From: Heyndrickxia camelliae | Lineage (GTDB): Bacteria > Bacillota > Bacilli > Bacillales > Bacillaceae_C | DNA: 60,722 nucleotides | NCBI RefSeq assembly: GCF_002844575.1 | Contig: NZ_PIQO01000023.1 | Location: 1 to 60,722 of the forward strand | Direction of reading: 5' to 3' | Made by a program: the position numbers and the translations under genes | Notes under the pieces: model-generated | Told to the model about the DNA's origin: nothing | Databases searched by the model: none | Seen by the model: the letters and a program-made list of their open reading frames with translations, nothing else | Part shown: one piece after another, positions 22,196-31,461 of the stretch | Numbering within the stretch: position 1 is the stretch's first letter | Layout of the letters: each line of letters opens with the position of its first letter

Positions 22196-22404
22196 CTTTG
22201 AGATTATTTGTTTGCTATTTATATAGAATCCGAGCTACAATCTTTACCAAAAATCCTTATTGTACTATCCTGCCCCTTTAGTGGAAGAAGGATTTTTAAA
22301 CAACTATATTATTTTTTAAATGACCTTATTGTAAATTAAACAACTTTATTATCTCTGCACACGTAAGAGATTGCAAATTTCAAAAAAATCCCTAATATAT
22401 CATT

Positions 22405-23265
22405 TTAGGGATTAATCTCTTGTATAAAATACGAAGTAGTTTGCGCAGAATTATTATCTACATTATCAAATAAATCAAAATTATTTCTCATGATTTCCAT
22501 AAATTCAGCTTCAGAAATAAATACAGGTTCTAATGTACCTTTATCTAAATCCTTTGTATAAGAATTTATCTCAAATTGTAATGAGTACTTGAAGTCTTTT
22601 ATCAAAGGGATATTAGGATCAAACCTTACTATTTTTTCTTTATCAACAGAACATCTAAACAGTTCATATAAATAACATTGCTTGCCAGTAATAAGATTAG
22701 TTACTTGATCTTTTAATTCTTCTGATTCAAATAACTTTTCATTTCCATCATCATCAATAACTTTAAATAATACATTAATACTCATAGCCCCAATAAGTTC
22801 CTCTTTATAAGAAAATGATTTACTAGGTAAAAACAAATAATCATAACCTAATCTATATTTTTTCATTTTTTTATCTTTAATTAATGTATTATCTGTATCT
22901 ACTTTAATTTCTTCTAATAATAGATTGCTTTGATTTTCTTGCATAGACTTAGTAGGTTCATAAAAATAACTGTCTGTATTTACAATAAGCTCTATTTTAT
23001 TTTTAGCGAATAAAGTCAATGTGTCTGTAAAATCAATCATGTTTGTAATTTTCAAAGGGTAGTATCCATAATAATAAGTTTTTTGCTTAATTTTACTGCA
23101 TAAAAATATACTCCAAACAGGTTCCTCTTCAGTAAATCTCACAATATAACCATAAATATCTACGTCAAATTCTTCTTTTTCAATTAAGATGGATTTTACA
23201 AATGCTTCAAGAGATTCATTATGATCTATCAAAATGTTCCTCTTTTTCTTTTGTCGTTTGTTCAT
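22405..23265 (-). CDS. Hypothetical protein, 286 aa
   Basis: Unrecognised. The N-terminus is very basic (MNKRQKKKRN); the rest is acidic, mixed alpha/beta, with many Tyr, Phe and Asp residues. No signal peptide, membrane helix or cysteine cluster. AAGGGAG precedes the ATG. It follows topoisomerase III by 62 bp on the same strand and is likely the last gene of the transfer operon or an accessory to it. Confidence 0.65.
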   Translation of the reverse strand: MNKRQKKKRNILIDHNESLEAFVKSILIEKEEFDVDIYGYIVRFTEEEPVWSIFLCSKIKQKTYYYGYYPLKITNMIDFTDTLTLFAKNKIELIVNTDSYFYEPTKSMQENQSNLLLEEIKVDTDNTLIKDKKMKKYRLGYDYLFLPSKSFSYKEELIGAMSINVLFKVIDDDGNEKLFESEELKDQVTNLITGKQCYLYELFRCSVDKEKIVRFDPNIPLIKDFKYSLQFEINSYTKDLDKGTLEPVFISEAEFMEIMRNNFDLFDNVDNNSAQTTSYFIQEINP

Positions 23266-23327
23266 AAATAAGCTCCCTTCTTTTAATTAAGTAATACCTC
23301 TTTATAAAATAAAAAAATGAGTAGAAT

Positions 23328-25361
23328 TTATTTTGCAAATTCTACCCATCCTTTTTCTTTATTGAAGATGACATTTTTACTATATGGATTCCCTGCTTTA
23401 CTCTTAAGCTTAACACTGATTACTTTGCCAGAAAGTAATTTATTGGCTTCCTTTTTAGTAATTGTTTTCTTTCCAAGTTTCTCTAATCCATTTTTCCAAA
23501 GGCTTACTTTACAGCCTTCACTATATCCAGAGCAATAGTATGATTTAGTATTTTCGTACATTTCTTTACCGCATTTCGGACATAAAGCAATAACTTCCTT
23601 CGTTGGTACAGATACCTTTTTTGTATGACTTCTTATTTCACTGGATATCGTTTTAATTAAACCTTCCAATTCATTATAGAAAACCTGTTTATTGATTTCC
23701 CCACGTTCAATTTCAGAAAGCAAGGTTTCAAAGAATGCAGTTAGTTTAACACTATATAAGGAAAATGAATCTGGCATCATACCAATAATTTCTCGACCTA
23801 ATGGTGTTGAAATTAAGTTATTCCCTTTTTTCTCAATATATCCTCTTTTTACTAATGTTTCTATAATGGATGCCCTGGTTGCAACTGTCCCAATTCCCTC
23901 TACTGACTTCAATAATTTCCTATCTTCAGCATCATCTAAGAATTTTCCAGCATGTTTCATATCATGTAGTAAGGTTGCTTCTGTATAACGTTTTGGTGGT
24001 TTAGTTTCTTTTTCGACTATAAAATACTCACCCACATCTCTTAATCCTATATTTTTTAGGGTACTCTCTTGAAGTTCATCCCCAATCAATAATCTCCATC
24101 CTAATTCAATAAGTGCTGTTTCCTTTGCTTGAAATTTGTATTCTCCATCATTAAATATCGCTGTTACTTCTTCCTTAATTGCCGGTGGATAGAAAGCAGC
24201 AATAAATCTTGTAAAAATAACTTCATATAAAGTTTTTTCATCTCCACTTATATTTTCAGCAACCTTTGATGTAATAATAATTGCTTCATGATCAGTAACT
24301 TTCTCAGGATTCACAAAGGATTTTTCTATATCATAACCGTTGTCAATAATTGTTTTGACCCATTCATGTGATGAATGTTTCTGAAGTAACTGTGGTAATT
24401 CCGAATCATTCGCAATATACTGCGATGAGGTACGAGGATAAGTTACATATTTTTTTTCATATAGTTTTTGAGTAATGTTTAATGTTTTATCTGCACTCCA
24501 TTTATATTTTTCATTCATAAACTTTTGTAATTCAGTCAAATCAAATAACTTTTCGGGTTTTTCTTTTTTATTTTGAGTTGAGACATTGAGATTGGTTCTA
24601 TTCCCTAATAAATTCTTAATGTATTCTGCTTGCTGTTTTGTAAGATAGTTATCTTTATCTAAGACTAGTTCAAATTTTGAACCATACTTATCCTTGGCGC
24701 ATATAGAATAATGAACTGTCTTCGAAAAGTTTTCGATTTGTTTGTCCCTGTTTACAACCATTGATAATGTTGGAGTTTGAACACGACCGAAACTTAGAAC
24801 ATTAGAACTTCCACTTAATCTAGTTACCAGCTGCGTTGCATTAAGTCCTACTAATAGATCGGATTCTTCTCTTAACTTTCCGGCTAGGGCTAAACCCTCA
24901 TACATCTTTCCATCTTTCGAATTCTTAAACGCTTTGTTTATACCCTCATTAGTCATATCTTGAATCCACAATCGTTTTAATGGCTTTTTTACTCCACTAA
25001 GCTCATATATCTTTCTAAAAATGTGTTCTCCTTCTCTTCCTGCATCCGTAGCTATATAAATTATGGATGCTTCTTTCATGAGTTTGACTATCGTGTTATA
25101 CTGCTTTTTGATTCCTGGATCATCAATTACTTTTAAAGGAATATCTTGAATAAAAAACGGAAGGCTCGAAATATCACCCTTCCATCCCCACTCACGGTTA
25201 ATTTCCTCCGGCATAACGCAACTTACTAAATGCCCGAAAGCATACGTATAAATTTTCCCATCTTTTCCTTCACAATATCCTTCTTTACTCTCATAACCTT
25301 TTGATATAGCTGTTGCTAACTCTCTTGCCACATATGGTTTTTCACAAACAAACAATTCCAT
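23328..25361 (-). CDS. topB: DNA topoisomerase III
   Basis: Type IA topoisomerase, 677 aa. The toprim domain begins MELFVCEKPYVARELATAIS and includes the acidic IATDAGREGEHIF (D106, E110). The catalytic Tyr308 is in YVTYPRTSSQYI. The SFGRVQTPTL motif lies near 190-199. A C-terminal zinc knuckle is CPKCGKEMY...YYCSGYSEGC. The start is at 25361 with GAGG upstream; the longer frame to 25445 adds an unlikely hydrophobic stretch. The enzyme decatenates and relaxes single-stranded or interlinked DNA. Plasmid TopB copies are common in Gram-positive conjugative elements, next to transfer genes as here. Confidence 0.95.
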   Translation of the reverse strand: MELFVCEKPYVARELATAISKGYESKEGYCEGKDGKIYTYAFGHLVSCVMPEEINREWGWKGDISSLPFFIQDIPLKVIDDPGIKKQYNTIVKLMKEASIIYIATDAGREGEHIFRKIYELSGVKKPLKRLWIQDMTNEGINKAFKNSKDGKMYEGLALAGKLREESDLLVGLNATQLVTRLSGSSNVLSFGRVQTPTLSMVVNRDKQIENFSKTVHYSICAKDKYGSKFELVLDKDNYLTKQQAEYIKNLLGNRTNLNVSTQNKKEKPEKLFDLTELQKFMNEKYKWSADKTLNITQKLYEKKYVTYPRTSSQYIANDSELPQLLQKHSSHEWVKTIIDNGYDIEKSFVNPEKVTDHEAIIITSKVAENISGDEKTLYEVIFTRFIAAFYPPAIKEEVTAIFNDGEYKFQAKETALIELGWRLLIGDELQESTLKNIGLRDVGEYFIVEKETKPPKRYTEATLLHDMKHAGKFLDDAEDRKLLKSVEGIGTVATRASIIETLVKRGYIEKKGNNLISTPLGREIIGMMPDSFSLYSVKLTAFFETLLSEIERGEINKQVFYNELEGLIKTISSEIRSHTKKVSVPTKEVIALCPKCGKEMYENTKSYYCSGYSEGCKVSLWKNGLEKLGKKTITKKEANKLLSGKVISVKLKSKAGNPYSKNVIFNKEKGWVEFAK

Positions 25362-25459
25362 AAAAAATACCTCATTTCTTAGTTTTATTATTAATAAAAA
25401 AAGGATCCTTTTTAAATATAAAAATAGACCCTCAATACGCTTCATTTATCACTGAGAAT

Positions 25460-26476
25460 TTAACCCAACATCTTACAACTTAATTCTGATTCATGTTTTT
25501 TTTTAAAAGAACGAATACTTTTTAATTCATTATTCCAATCCCATTTTACTTCCCCTTTAGGAAGATAAGGTATATCGGTCTTAATATCCACCAAGTTCTT
25601 ATCTATTCTCTTATATTGATATGATTCCATTTTCTTTATAAAATCCAATCCTGCAGCATCATTATCAACACATAGTTTTATAGAAGAAATATCCCTGTTA
25701 TATTCCTTTAATTCTTCTCTTACCCTTTTAATAGTTGCAAGAACAGTTTGTTGTTTTAGTCCATCCATACTTATTAATTTGCAATTACGTAACTCATGCC
25801 TCTTTAAAGATAAATAACTCAATAGATCAATGGGTGATTCGAAGAAATATAAATTTTCTGGATATCCCTTACTGATATTGAAACCGTTAAAAGTAGCTTC
25901 TTTTGTTGTAGGTAGTACATGTTTAAAATAAGGGCGGTCTGGTCTAATTCTTTTTTCTTCAGGAATAATAACTGTACCTTGTAAATTGGCACCTATTATT
26001 TCACCTTTTTCTTTCCATTTAAACACTACATTTTTATAAATATCTTCAACTATATAATCAGCTTGAATAAGTTGATTCACTATTTCTTCATCAATTTTTC
26101 TATCCTTAATTAAGTAATGTCGTATATTTTCAGTCGTTTTAACTTCTTTGACCTTATAATCGAATGTTAAGGGATATACAGGTTCCTTCCTTTCATGTTT
26201 ATTAATTTTATATTGACCTATATCTTCATTAATTTTTAAAACTGCATTTTGAAAAGTCATATCGTACATATTCATTAGATAAGTAACAGCATTTCCGGAT
26301 ACACCTTGACTATTCCAGGAAAAGAAGTTCTTTCGATCATTTACCACTAGACTATCGTGGTCTCTGTGTCGATAATAACCGTTCCCTTCACTTTTTAAAG
26401 GTTCTCCAATCGATTGAAGATAGTCAACAATAGATACGTTATTTGCAATTTTTACTTTATCCTCATCTACGTACAT
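25460..26476 (-). CDS. Toprim/DUF3991-type primase-like protein, 338 aa
   Basis: The N-terminal region (DKVKIANNVSIVDYLQSIGEPLKSEGNGYYRHRDHDSLVVND) resembles the start of DUF3991 and DnaG-type proteins but lacks zinc cysteines. A toprim domain follows: YFFESPIDLLSYLSL (catalytic Glu) and KLCVDNDAAGLDFIKK (acidic pair). Length is typical. It probably synthesises primers on transferred single strands or acts as a DNA-remodelling partner of topoisomerase III, whose gene follows 99 bp downstream in the operon. AAAGGAG precedes the start. Confidence 0.85.
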   Translation of the reverse strand: MYVDEDKVKIANNVSIVDYLQSIGEPLKSEGNGYYRHRDHDSLVVNDRKNFFSWNSQGVSGNAVTYLMNMYDMTFQNAVLKINEDIGQYKINKHERKEPVYPLTFDYKVKEVKTTENIRHYLIKDRKIDEEIVNQLIQADYIVEDIYKNVVFKWKEKGEIIGANLQGTVIIPEEKRIRPDRPYFKHVLPTTKEATFNGFNISKGYPENLYFFESPIDLLSYLSLKRHELRNCKLISMDGLKQQTVLATIKRVREELKEYNRDISSIKLCVDNDAAGLDFIKKMESYQYKRIDKNLVDIKTDIPYLPKGEVKWDWNNELKSIRSFKKKHESELSCKMLG

Positions 26477-26531
26477 CTGTTACAAACTCCTTTCAAAATG
26501 GAAAAGAGATACATAAAAATTATGCATCTCT

Positions 26532-27905
26532 TTAATTAAAATATTTACTTTTGCTATCTACTATAACGGACCAAATATGATTTACTAATTCAGTAAAAGG
26601 TGAGTAAGAATCGTACATATATTTACTTGCAATTATTATAAGACAAAGTATTATTAACCTTTTAAACACACTTAACTTCTTATTATGGAATTTGTATTGT
26701 TGCATTTCCTTTCGAAATCTTTTTTCTTTCCGAGCCAAGGCAGCCTTTTCTTTCTCCCTTTTTATGCGCTCCTTATTTAACATTTTTTCTTGTTCCAACT
26801 TATCTTTTTGTAGTTCAGCTATAAAGTCAATCTTAGCTTTTTCTATTTGTAATTTGATATTTTGCCTTTCTCTTTTAGCCTCTAAATTAGAATTAATATG
26901 GTTTCGAATTAATTTTGCAAACCGTATCATGCCGGATGTAACATTTTCTAAATGTAGCTTTCGTTTATCTAAAGTAGCAGAACCTTCAAGATTTGGTAAT
27001 TCGGGTGACACATTGACCTCAGAAATTATGTTTGCTTCAACATCTCTTTTCTTTTGTAAATCTATTTTTTTTGTTTTATATAAAATCTCATTTTTACTAT
27101 CTTCTACTTTAAGTAATTGGGCTTGACGTTCAGCTTCCTTTCTTTTTTCCTCCAATTCAGTAAGTTCTGCTTGACGTTCAGCTTCTTTCTTTTTAAGCTC
27201 ACGACGAATTAGTTCAAGTTGATATGTAGCTTCATTGGCTGCTTCTTCTAACTCTTTTAATCTGGCTTCATGCTGCTCTTTCTTCCTTTTATCTTCTTCC
27301 CTTTTTTGTTCCGCAATTTCCTCTGCCTTTTTCTTTTTATTTTCTAATTCACTTAGCCTTTCAAGACGTTCCTTTTCTTTAGCTTTTTCTTCTTTTTCCT
27401 TTAATGCTAATTTCTGCTCAATATCAATCATCTCTTGATGTAAAGCATCCATTGTTTTTTGAAATTCTTCTTCTCTTAATTGGCTCTCCTTCTCTTGAGC
27501 TTTAATGTTCTGCAGTATACTACGTTTTTCAATTTCAAGCTTTTCTAATTCACCTTTTTGTTCTCTATCTTTTTCTTCAATACTAAAGATCTCTTTTTCT
27601 AGTATTTCTCCATTTTCAATTTTATATATAAAATCGACCACAGATTTAGGAGCACTTGCATTATTTTTAATCTCAGAATAGAGATTATCAAACTCTTGAT
27701 TTATGGTAATGTTCGAATTAAATAATGTATCACCATTTACCGCATCTAAAATTCGATATTTTATTTTTATTATCTTGCCAGTCGTTTTGTATTTTTGAGC
27801 AAATTCATTTAATGACTGATTAGCCACTGTAAACTTCAATGGTTTCTCTAATTCAATTTGGAAATCATCTGCCCCAATTACTCTTTTGAATAGAATTAGA
27901 AACAA
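26532..27905 (-). CDS. Membrane-anchored coiled-coil transfer protein, 457 aa
   Basis: I prefer the TTG start at 27905, because AGGGGGTGAT is 8 bp upstream; the GTG three codons earlier touches that site. Residues about 1-12 are hydrophobic. A globular part (about 15-105) is followed by about 300 residues of almost pure Glu/Lys/Arg/Ala/Gln coiled coil. A membrane helix at about 415-435 (LIILCLIIIASKYMY) sits near the C-terminus. Its position after the VirB6-like gene suggests a structural part of the transfer machine, for example a scaffold that reaches into the cytoplasm. No enzyme motif. Confidence 0.7.
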   Translation of the reverse strand: MFLILFKRVIGADDFQIELEKPLKFTVANQSLNEFAQKYKTTGKIIKIKYRILDAVNGDTLFNSNITINQEFDNLYSEIKNNASAPKSVVDFIYKIENGEILEKEIFSIEEKDREQKGELEKLEIEKRSILQNIKAQEKESQLREEEFQKTMDALHQEMIDIEQKLALKEKEEKAKEKERLERLSELENKKKKAEEIAEQKREEDKRKKEQHEARLKELEEAANEATYQLELIRRELKKKEAERQAELTELEEKRKEAERQAQLLKVEDSKNEILYKTKKIDLQKKRDVEANIISEVNVSPELPNLEGSATLDKRKLHLENVTSGMIRFAKLIRNHINSNLEAKRERQNIKLQIEKAKIDFIAELQKDKLEQEKMLNKERIKREKEKAALARKEKRFRKEMQQYKFHNKKLSVFKRLIILCLIIIASKYMYDSYSPFTELVNHIWSVIVDSKSKYFN

Positions 27906-27933
27906 AAGAATCACCCCCTACCATTTACCAAAT

Positions 27934-28791
27934 CTATTTTAAAAACTTCGTCAGTAACATTCTCGATGACATGGAAACTGCCGAACCGGCACCTCTTGAT
28001 ATCCCTCTTGTACCGCCTCCACCATACCACATGTTTTTTAATACAGATGGTGTTTTAATTATTAATGCCCCGGCACCAATAGCCAGCATAATATTTCCAC
28101 CTGTAAAAAGGATATTTATTACTAGCGTAACTAGAAATAGTTTTATAAGTAACGATGTTACTTGAGATAATAACTCCCTCCACCAAACCTGAAAATAATT
28201 ATTATCATCTGCAATCATTGATAACGCTACCGGAGCCGTTAGTATTTGCATTATGATAAAATCAGCATAAAACACACAAACAGAATACAAGAACATAAGA
28301 AATGCAAATAAAAAGAAGATTAATAGAACAAGCAACACTATTCCACCACCGGATATTCCTAACTGTGCCGCCATTAATGCACTTTCAATTGCTTTAAATC
28401 CTCCTTTTCCGTTAAAATCAGTTCCTGCAGCTGCAAAATAGTTTGCGATAGGCAAGGCAATATCGACAAACACAAATTTTAAGATCCAAGGTAAAACCAA
28501 CATACCGCCAGCACTTTTGACTACCCTTAACAGTATTTCATCAAGAGGATATTGTTGTGTACCATTTTGAGTATTTATGATATATTCAATAATCTTATAT
28601 AAGACTATTACTATAGCAAATATACTTGCGAACCATATAAAAAAATTTACAGTAGTAGTAGCAAATTTATTACTTGGTAAAGAAAAAACTAACTTATTTA
28701 TCCAGGATAGAAGGAAATTCATAAACTCTTCTACCCAATCATTCAGTGTTCCAGTGATAACATCACTAAGTTTTCCAGTTAGCCAACTCAT
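27934..28791 (-). CDS. VirB6/TrbL-like polytopic membrane protein, 285 aa
   Basis: An N-terminal amphipathic part (MSWLTGKLSDVITGTLNDWVEEF) is followed by about six membrane helices, including LLVLLIFFLFAFLMFLYSVCVFYADFIIMQIL. The cytoplasmic end is Gly/Ser rich. This is the usual VirB6 form in Gram-positive T4SS, where it builds the inner-membrane channel. Its ATG overlaps the coupling-protein stop (ATGA), so translation is coupled. Confidence 0.85.
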   Translation of the reverse strand: MSWLTGKLSDVITGTLNDWVEEFMNFLLSWINKLVFSLPSNKFATTTVNFFIWFASIFAIVIVLYKIIEYIINTQNGTQQYPLDEILLRVVKSAGGMLVLPWILKFVFVDIALPIANYFAAAGTDFNGKGGFKAIESALMAAQLGISGGGIVLLVLLIFFLFAFLMFLYSVCVFYADFIIMQILTAPVALSMIADDNNYFQVWWRELLSQVTSLLIKLFLVTLVINILFTGGNIMLAIGAGALIIKTPSVLKNMWYGGGGTRGISRGAGSAVSMSSRMLLTKFLK

Positions 28792-30380
28792 AATAATCTA
28801 CCTTCTTTTTTATCGCTACTAATATTGTCAATTACACCGAAAGACTCCTGATAAGCTTTTATTCTTTCCCTTGCTAAATCTATTGCTTGTTTTTGCTCTT
28901 CTTCTGCAATTTCTTGGTTATTAATTTGTTCCTCTTGTTTAGCCACTAATTCATTATCCTTTTTTGAAAAAAATAGACGTTCTTGCTCTTCCATATAGCG
29001 CTTAACGTCCTCACTTGATGACCTTTTATAATCCATCTGCGAAACTTCGTATTCATCGACGAGTCCTGGATATATCTCAAATTGAATTGCTTTTTTACAC
29101 TTAATCGGATATTTACCAGCAATAATTACAATGCTCTCTTTTTCATCCATCGTTAATATTTCATCAGCATTCATTAAGGAACGTTGGGAATACGAATAAT
29201 TAGAGCTACTAGAACTACTTCCTTTTCCACCTCTTGATATGGAACTTCCTCCTGTTTCAACTTTAACAGTGGTTTTCCCCATTAGGTTACTAAAGTATGC
29301 TGCTGTAGTTTCATTCACGTTACCAAGGCAAATTTTAATTGCGCAGTTCCCTAATATGGATTCAGCCTTATCTTTTCCGTACTTATCCATCAATTGAGTG
29401 TTATTTTGTAAGATTGTACAACATGCTATTCGGTATCCCCTACACGTTGCAAGAAACTCTTCATAATTATTAAATCGTCCTAGATTCGGAAATTCATCTA
29501 ATAAAAAAACACATGGTACCGGTAACTTAGCCCCATGTTTATCTCCTAATAAATAAAGTTCTTGGAACATTTGAGTAAAAAATAAGTTAATTAAACCCTC
29601 CCAAGTTGAGTCCATTGTAGGGATTAAAACATAAAGTGCTACCTTCTTTTTTCCGATATCTTCAAAGAAAAAGTCATTACAGCTAGTAAAACTGGAAACC
29701 TCATCATCTACATAGTCCCCAATTGTCGTAAGCAAACTAATAATAATACTAGCTCTCGTTTCTTTTTGTGACTTTTTAAATCCTAATTCATAACTTCTTC
29801 GTGCAGGGTGTCTTTTATCTAAAGACATAAAGATATCATCTAGTTCACTTTCTCCATCGGCATTAGCCTCAGGATCAAATTCCTGTAGGAAGTCTAGAAT
29901 TCCTTCCATATTTCGCTTCTTGGGTTCAAATTCAGTTCTTGCATACAGAATAAGTGATTTTAGTAATCCTAACTGTGCATTAAACCAGATATCTTTTCGT
30001 TTAGGATCATTTTTTGCACTAACAATGGTATTAGCTACCGTTGTGGCATCTAAATCCTTTCTTACATATCCAAATGGATTATATCGATCAGATAACGCCA
30101 TATTTTTGAAATTCACGACTCTCACTTCATACCCTTGTGCTTCTTTTATTTTTGCTGTTTTTTCATATACTTCACCTTTTGGGTCCGTAACAACAATGCT
30201 GCAATCTGTTATATTAATCATATTTGTTAAAACAAACGACTGAGTTTTAAAAGAGCCTGGTCCTCCGACAACATAGTAATTTCGATTTGCTATCTTGCTT
30301 GTTTCATGTTGAATTAAGGCCTTTCCATCTTTAATCCCCATGACGATACCACTGATATTTGATTCTTCAATTACACCCAT
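28788..30380 (-). CDS. VirD4-type coupling protein, ATPase part, 530 aa
   Basis: Walker A is VVGGPGSFKTQSF (Lys45) and Walker B is PCVFLLDEFPNLGRF. VVTDPKGEVYEKT and ILQNNTQLMDKYG are also typical of TraG/VirD4. This hexameric ATPase brings the relaxase-DNA complex to the secretion channel. It lacks the usual N-terminal membrane helices; these are encoded by the gene just upstream, overlapping as TAATG. Thus the family protein is split into two coupled genes. The C-terminal 70 residues are a charged helix. Confidence 0.93.
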   Translation of the reverse strand: MGVIEESNISGIVMGIKDGKALIQHETSKIANRNYYVVGGPGSFKTQSFVLTNMINITDCSIVVTDPKGEVYEKTAKIKEAQGYEVRVVNFKNMALSDRYNPFGYVRKDLDATTVANTIVSAKNDPKRKDIWFNAQLGLLKSLILYARTEFEPKKRNMEGILDFLQEFDPEANADGESELDDIFMSLDKRHPARRSYELGFKKSQKETRASIIISLLTTIGDYVDDEVSSFTSCNDFFFEDIGKKKVALYVLIPTMDSTWEGLINLFFTQMFQELYLLGDKHGAKLPVPCVFLLDEFPNLGRFNNYEEFLATCRGYRIACCTILQNNTQLMDKYGKDKAESILGNCAIKICLGNVNETTAAYFSNLMGKTTVKVETGGSSISRGGKGSSSSSSNYSYSQRSLMNADEILTMDEKESIVIIAGKYPIKCKKAIQFEIYPGLVDEYEVSQMDYKRSSSEDVKRYMEEQERLFFSKKDNELVAKQEEQINNQEIAEEEQKQAIDLARERIKAYQESFGVIDNISSDKKEGRLL

Positions 30381-30823
30381 TATTTCACCTCATTTATATA
30401 TTCCGAATTACTATTATTTTTTAATGTTTTCTTTAACTCAGCATACATATCTATACTTGGAACAATTGTTATTTGTTCAGGAACTTTGAAAATTTCAGCT
30501 TTTTTAGCCCATCTTGAGGAACCTTGAACACCATATTTTTCACCGACAGTTTCATAGTTTTTTCCTCTTGTTTTAATGAGGATATAAATAAAAATAAAAA
30601 ATGCAGCTCCCATACAGATATAAACTAAAGGGTTAGCTACACTAATCATTTCTATAATATTTTTAAAAGGATGTAATAATATATCTAATATATATTGATT
30701 TAATACTTCTAATGAAAAATCCTTTTTATGCTTAGCTATAAAAGGTAGAAATCCTGCAGTAAAAATACTCATATACCATAGAAAAATAAATAGAAGGGTA
30801 AATAAAAACACTTTAAATTTCAT
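30380..30823 (-). CDS. VirD4-type coupling protein, N-terminal membrane part, 147 aa
   Basis: Two membrane helices (about 3-25 and 65-85) are followed by EKYGVQGSSRWAKKAEIFKV, which matches the region that normally joins the VirD4 membrane anchor to its ATPase (GSARWA-type motif). The frame then ends in a 40-residue linker and overlaps the ATPase gene by one base. The two products presumably assemble into a normal coupling protein. The alternative, a nonsense mutation in a once-single gene, is less likely because each part has its own start and coupled stop. Confidence 0.8.
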   Translation of the reverse strand: MKFKVFLFTLLFIFLWYMSIFTAGFLPFIAKHKKDFSLEVLNQYILDILLHPFKNIIEMISVANPLVYICMGAAFFIFIYILIKTRGKNYETVGEKYGVQGSSRWAKKAEIFKVPEQITIVPSIDMYAELKKTLKNNSNSEYINEVK

Positions 30824-30829
30824 TTAGAA

Positions 30830-31411
30830 TCAACTCTCCTTTATTGCAGTAAAAGTACCTAATAATTCAAGTGAAGTTATTTTATATTGTCCATTTTCTT
30901 TCCCAACGGAAACTCTATAAATTTGAGTGGTTGGTGGGTTTCTAATCTTATCTACAGTATACTTAGATTCTAATACTACTAATCCAGAAGTACCTTGAAG
31001 TTCAGGATTGAAATATATTTGCAAGTCTTTAATTTTGTTTTCGAATTTTATTCCTGGTGTTTCTGGTATACCAGCAGCCGTAAGTTGACCGTACACTTCG
31101 TTATTCACAAATTCTTTTATTTTGGTAAATCTATCCTTATATGTGTTTGTGTTATATTCAAATTGAGCTTTGAAGAATTTTTCGATAAGTATTCTGGTGT
31201 TGTTCAAGTCAACATCTGTGCTCAGCGTTGTTTTTTCATCTATCTGTAAATTACTATTTTCCCTACCATTTTGCTTTAACTTTTCGATCTCCTTTTCTTT
31301 TTGATTAGCTACATTAGCTGCATTAGAAACATTGAAACCAAGAGCAATATTTGCAAATAACGAAATGGCCAAAGCGATAGACATTCCGAAGATTAATTTA
31401 GTTTTAAACAT
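30830..31411 (-). CDS. VirB8-like protein, 193 aa
   Basis: One N-terminal membrane helix (about 5-27), a short coiled coil, then an NTF2-like domain (about 70-190: ILIEKFFKAQFEYNTNTYKDRFTKIKEFV..., YRVSVGKENGQYKITSLELLGTF). This is the standard VirB8 layout in Gram-positive T4SS, an assembly factor on the outer face of the membrane. TAGGAGG precedes the ATG. Located between the wall hydrolase and coupling-protein genes. Confidence 0.8.
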   Translation of the reverse strand: MFKTKLIFGMSIALAISLFANIALGFNVSNAANVANQKEKEIEKLKQNGRENSNLQIDEKTTLSTDVDLNNTRILIEKFFKAQFEYNTNTYKDRFTKIKEFVNNEVYGQLTAAGIPETPGIKFENKIKDLQIYFNPELQGTSGLVVLESKYTVDKIRNPPTTQIYRVSVGKENGQYKITSLELLGTFTAIKES

Positions 31412-31461
31412 GACATACCTCCTAACTCCCTACATTCCAAAGGGTAATGGCTCATTTATTG

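Larger units (their letters stand above)
21511..22354. repeat. 844-bp segment bounded by 19-bp perfect inverted repeats
   Basis: ATAATAAAGTTGTTTAATT at 21511-21529 recurs inverted at 22336-22354. Shorter related copies lie just outside or inside (near 21463 and 22301). The segment holds a decayed VOC-family gene end and a complete small gene with its own promoter, leader and terminator. It may be a cassette or the remains of a mobile element; no target duplication was seen. Confidence 0.6.

Noticed and set aside
25362-25445. Longer N-terminus for topoisomerase III
   Set aside because: Toprim begins at the MELFVCEKP start, which has its own GAGG site; the extra segment is hydrophobic and unlike any TopB.
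26692-27438. Plus-strand Ser/Phe-rich frames
   Set aside because: They are complements of the lysine/glutamate-rich coiled-coil gene; such shadows are expected and have no start signals.
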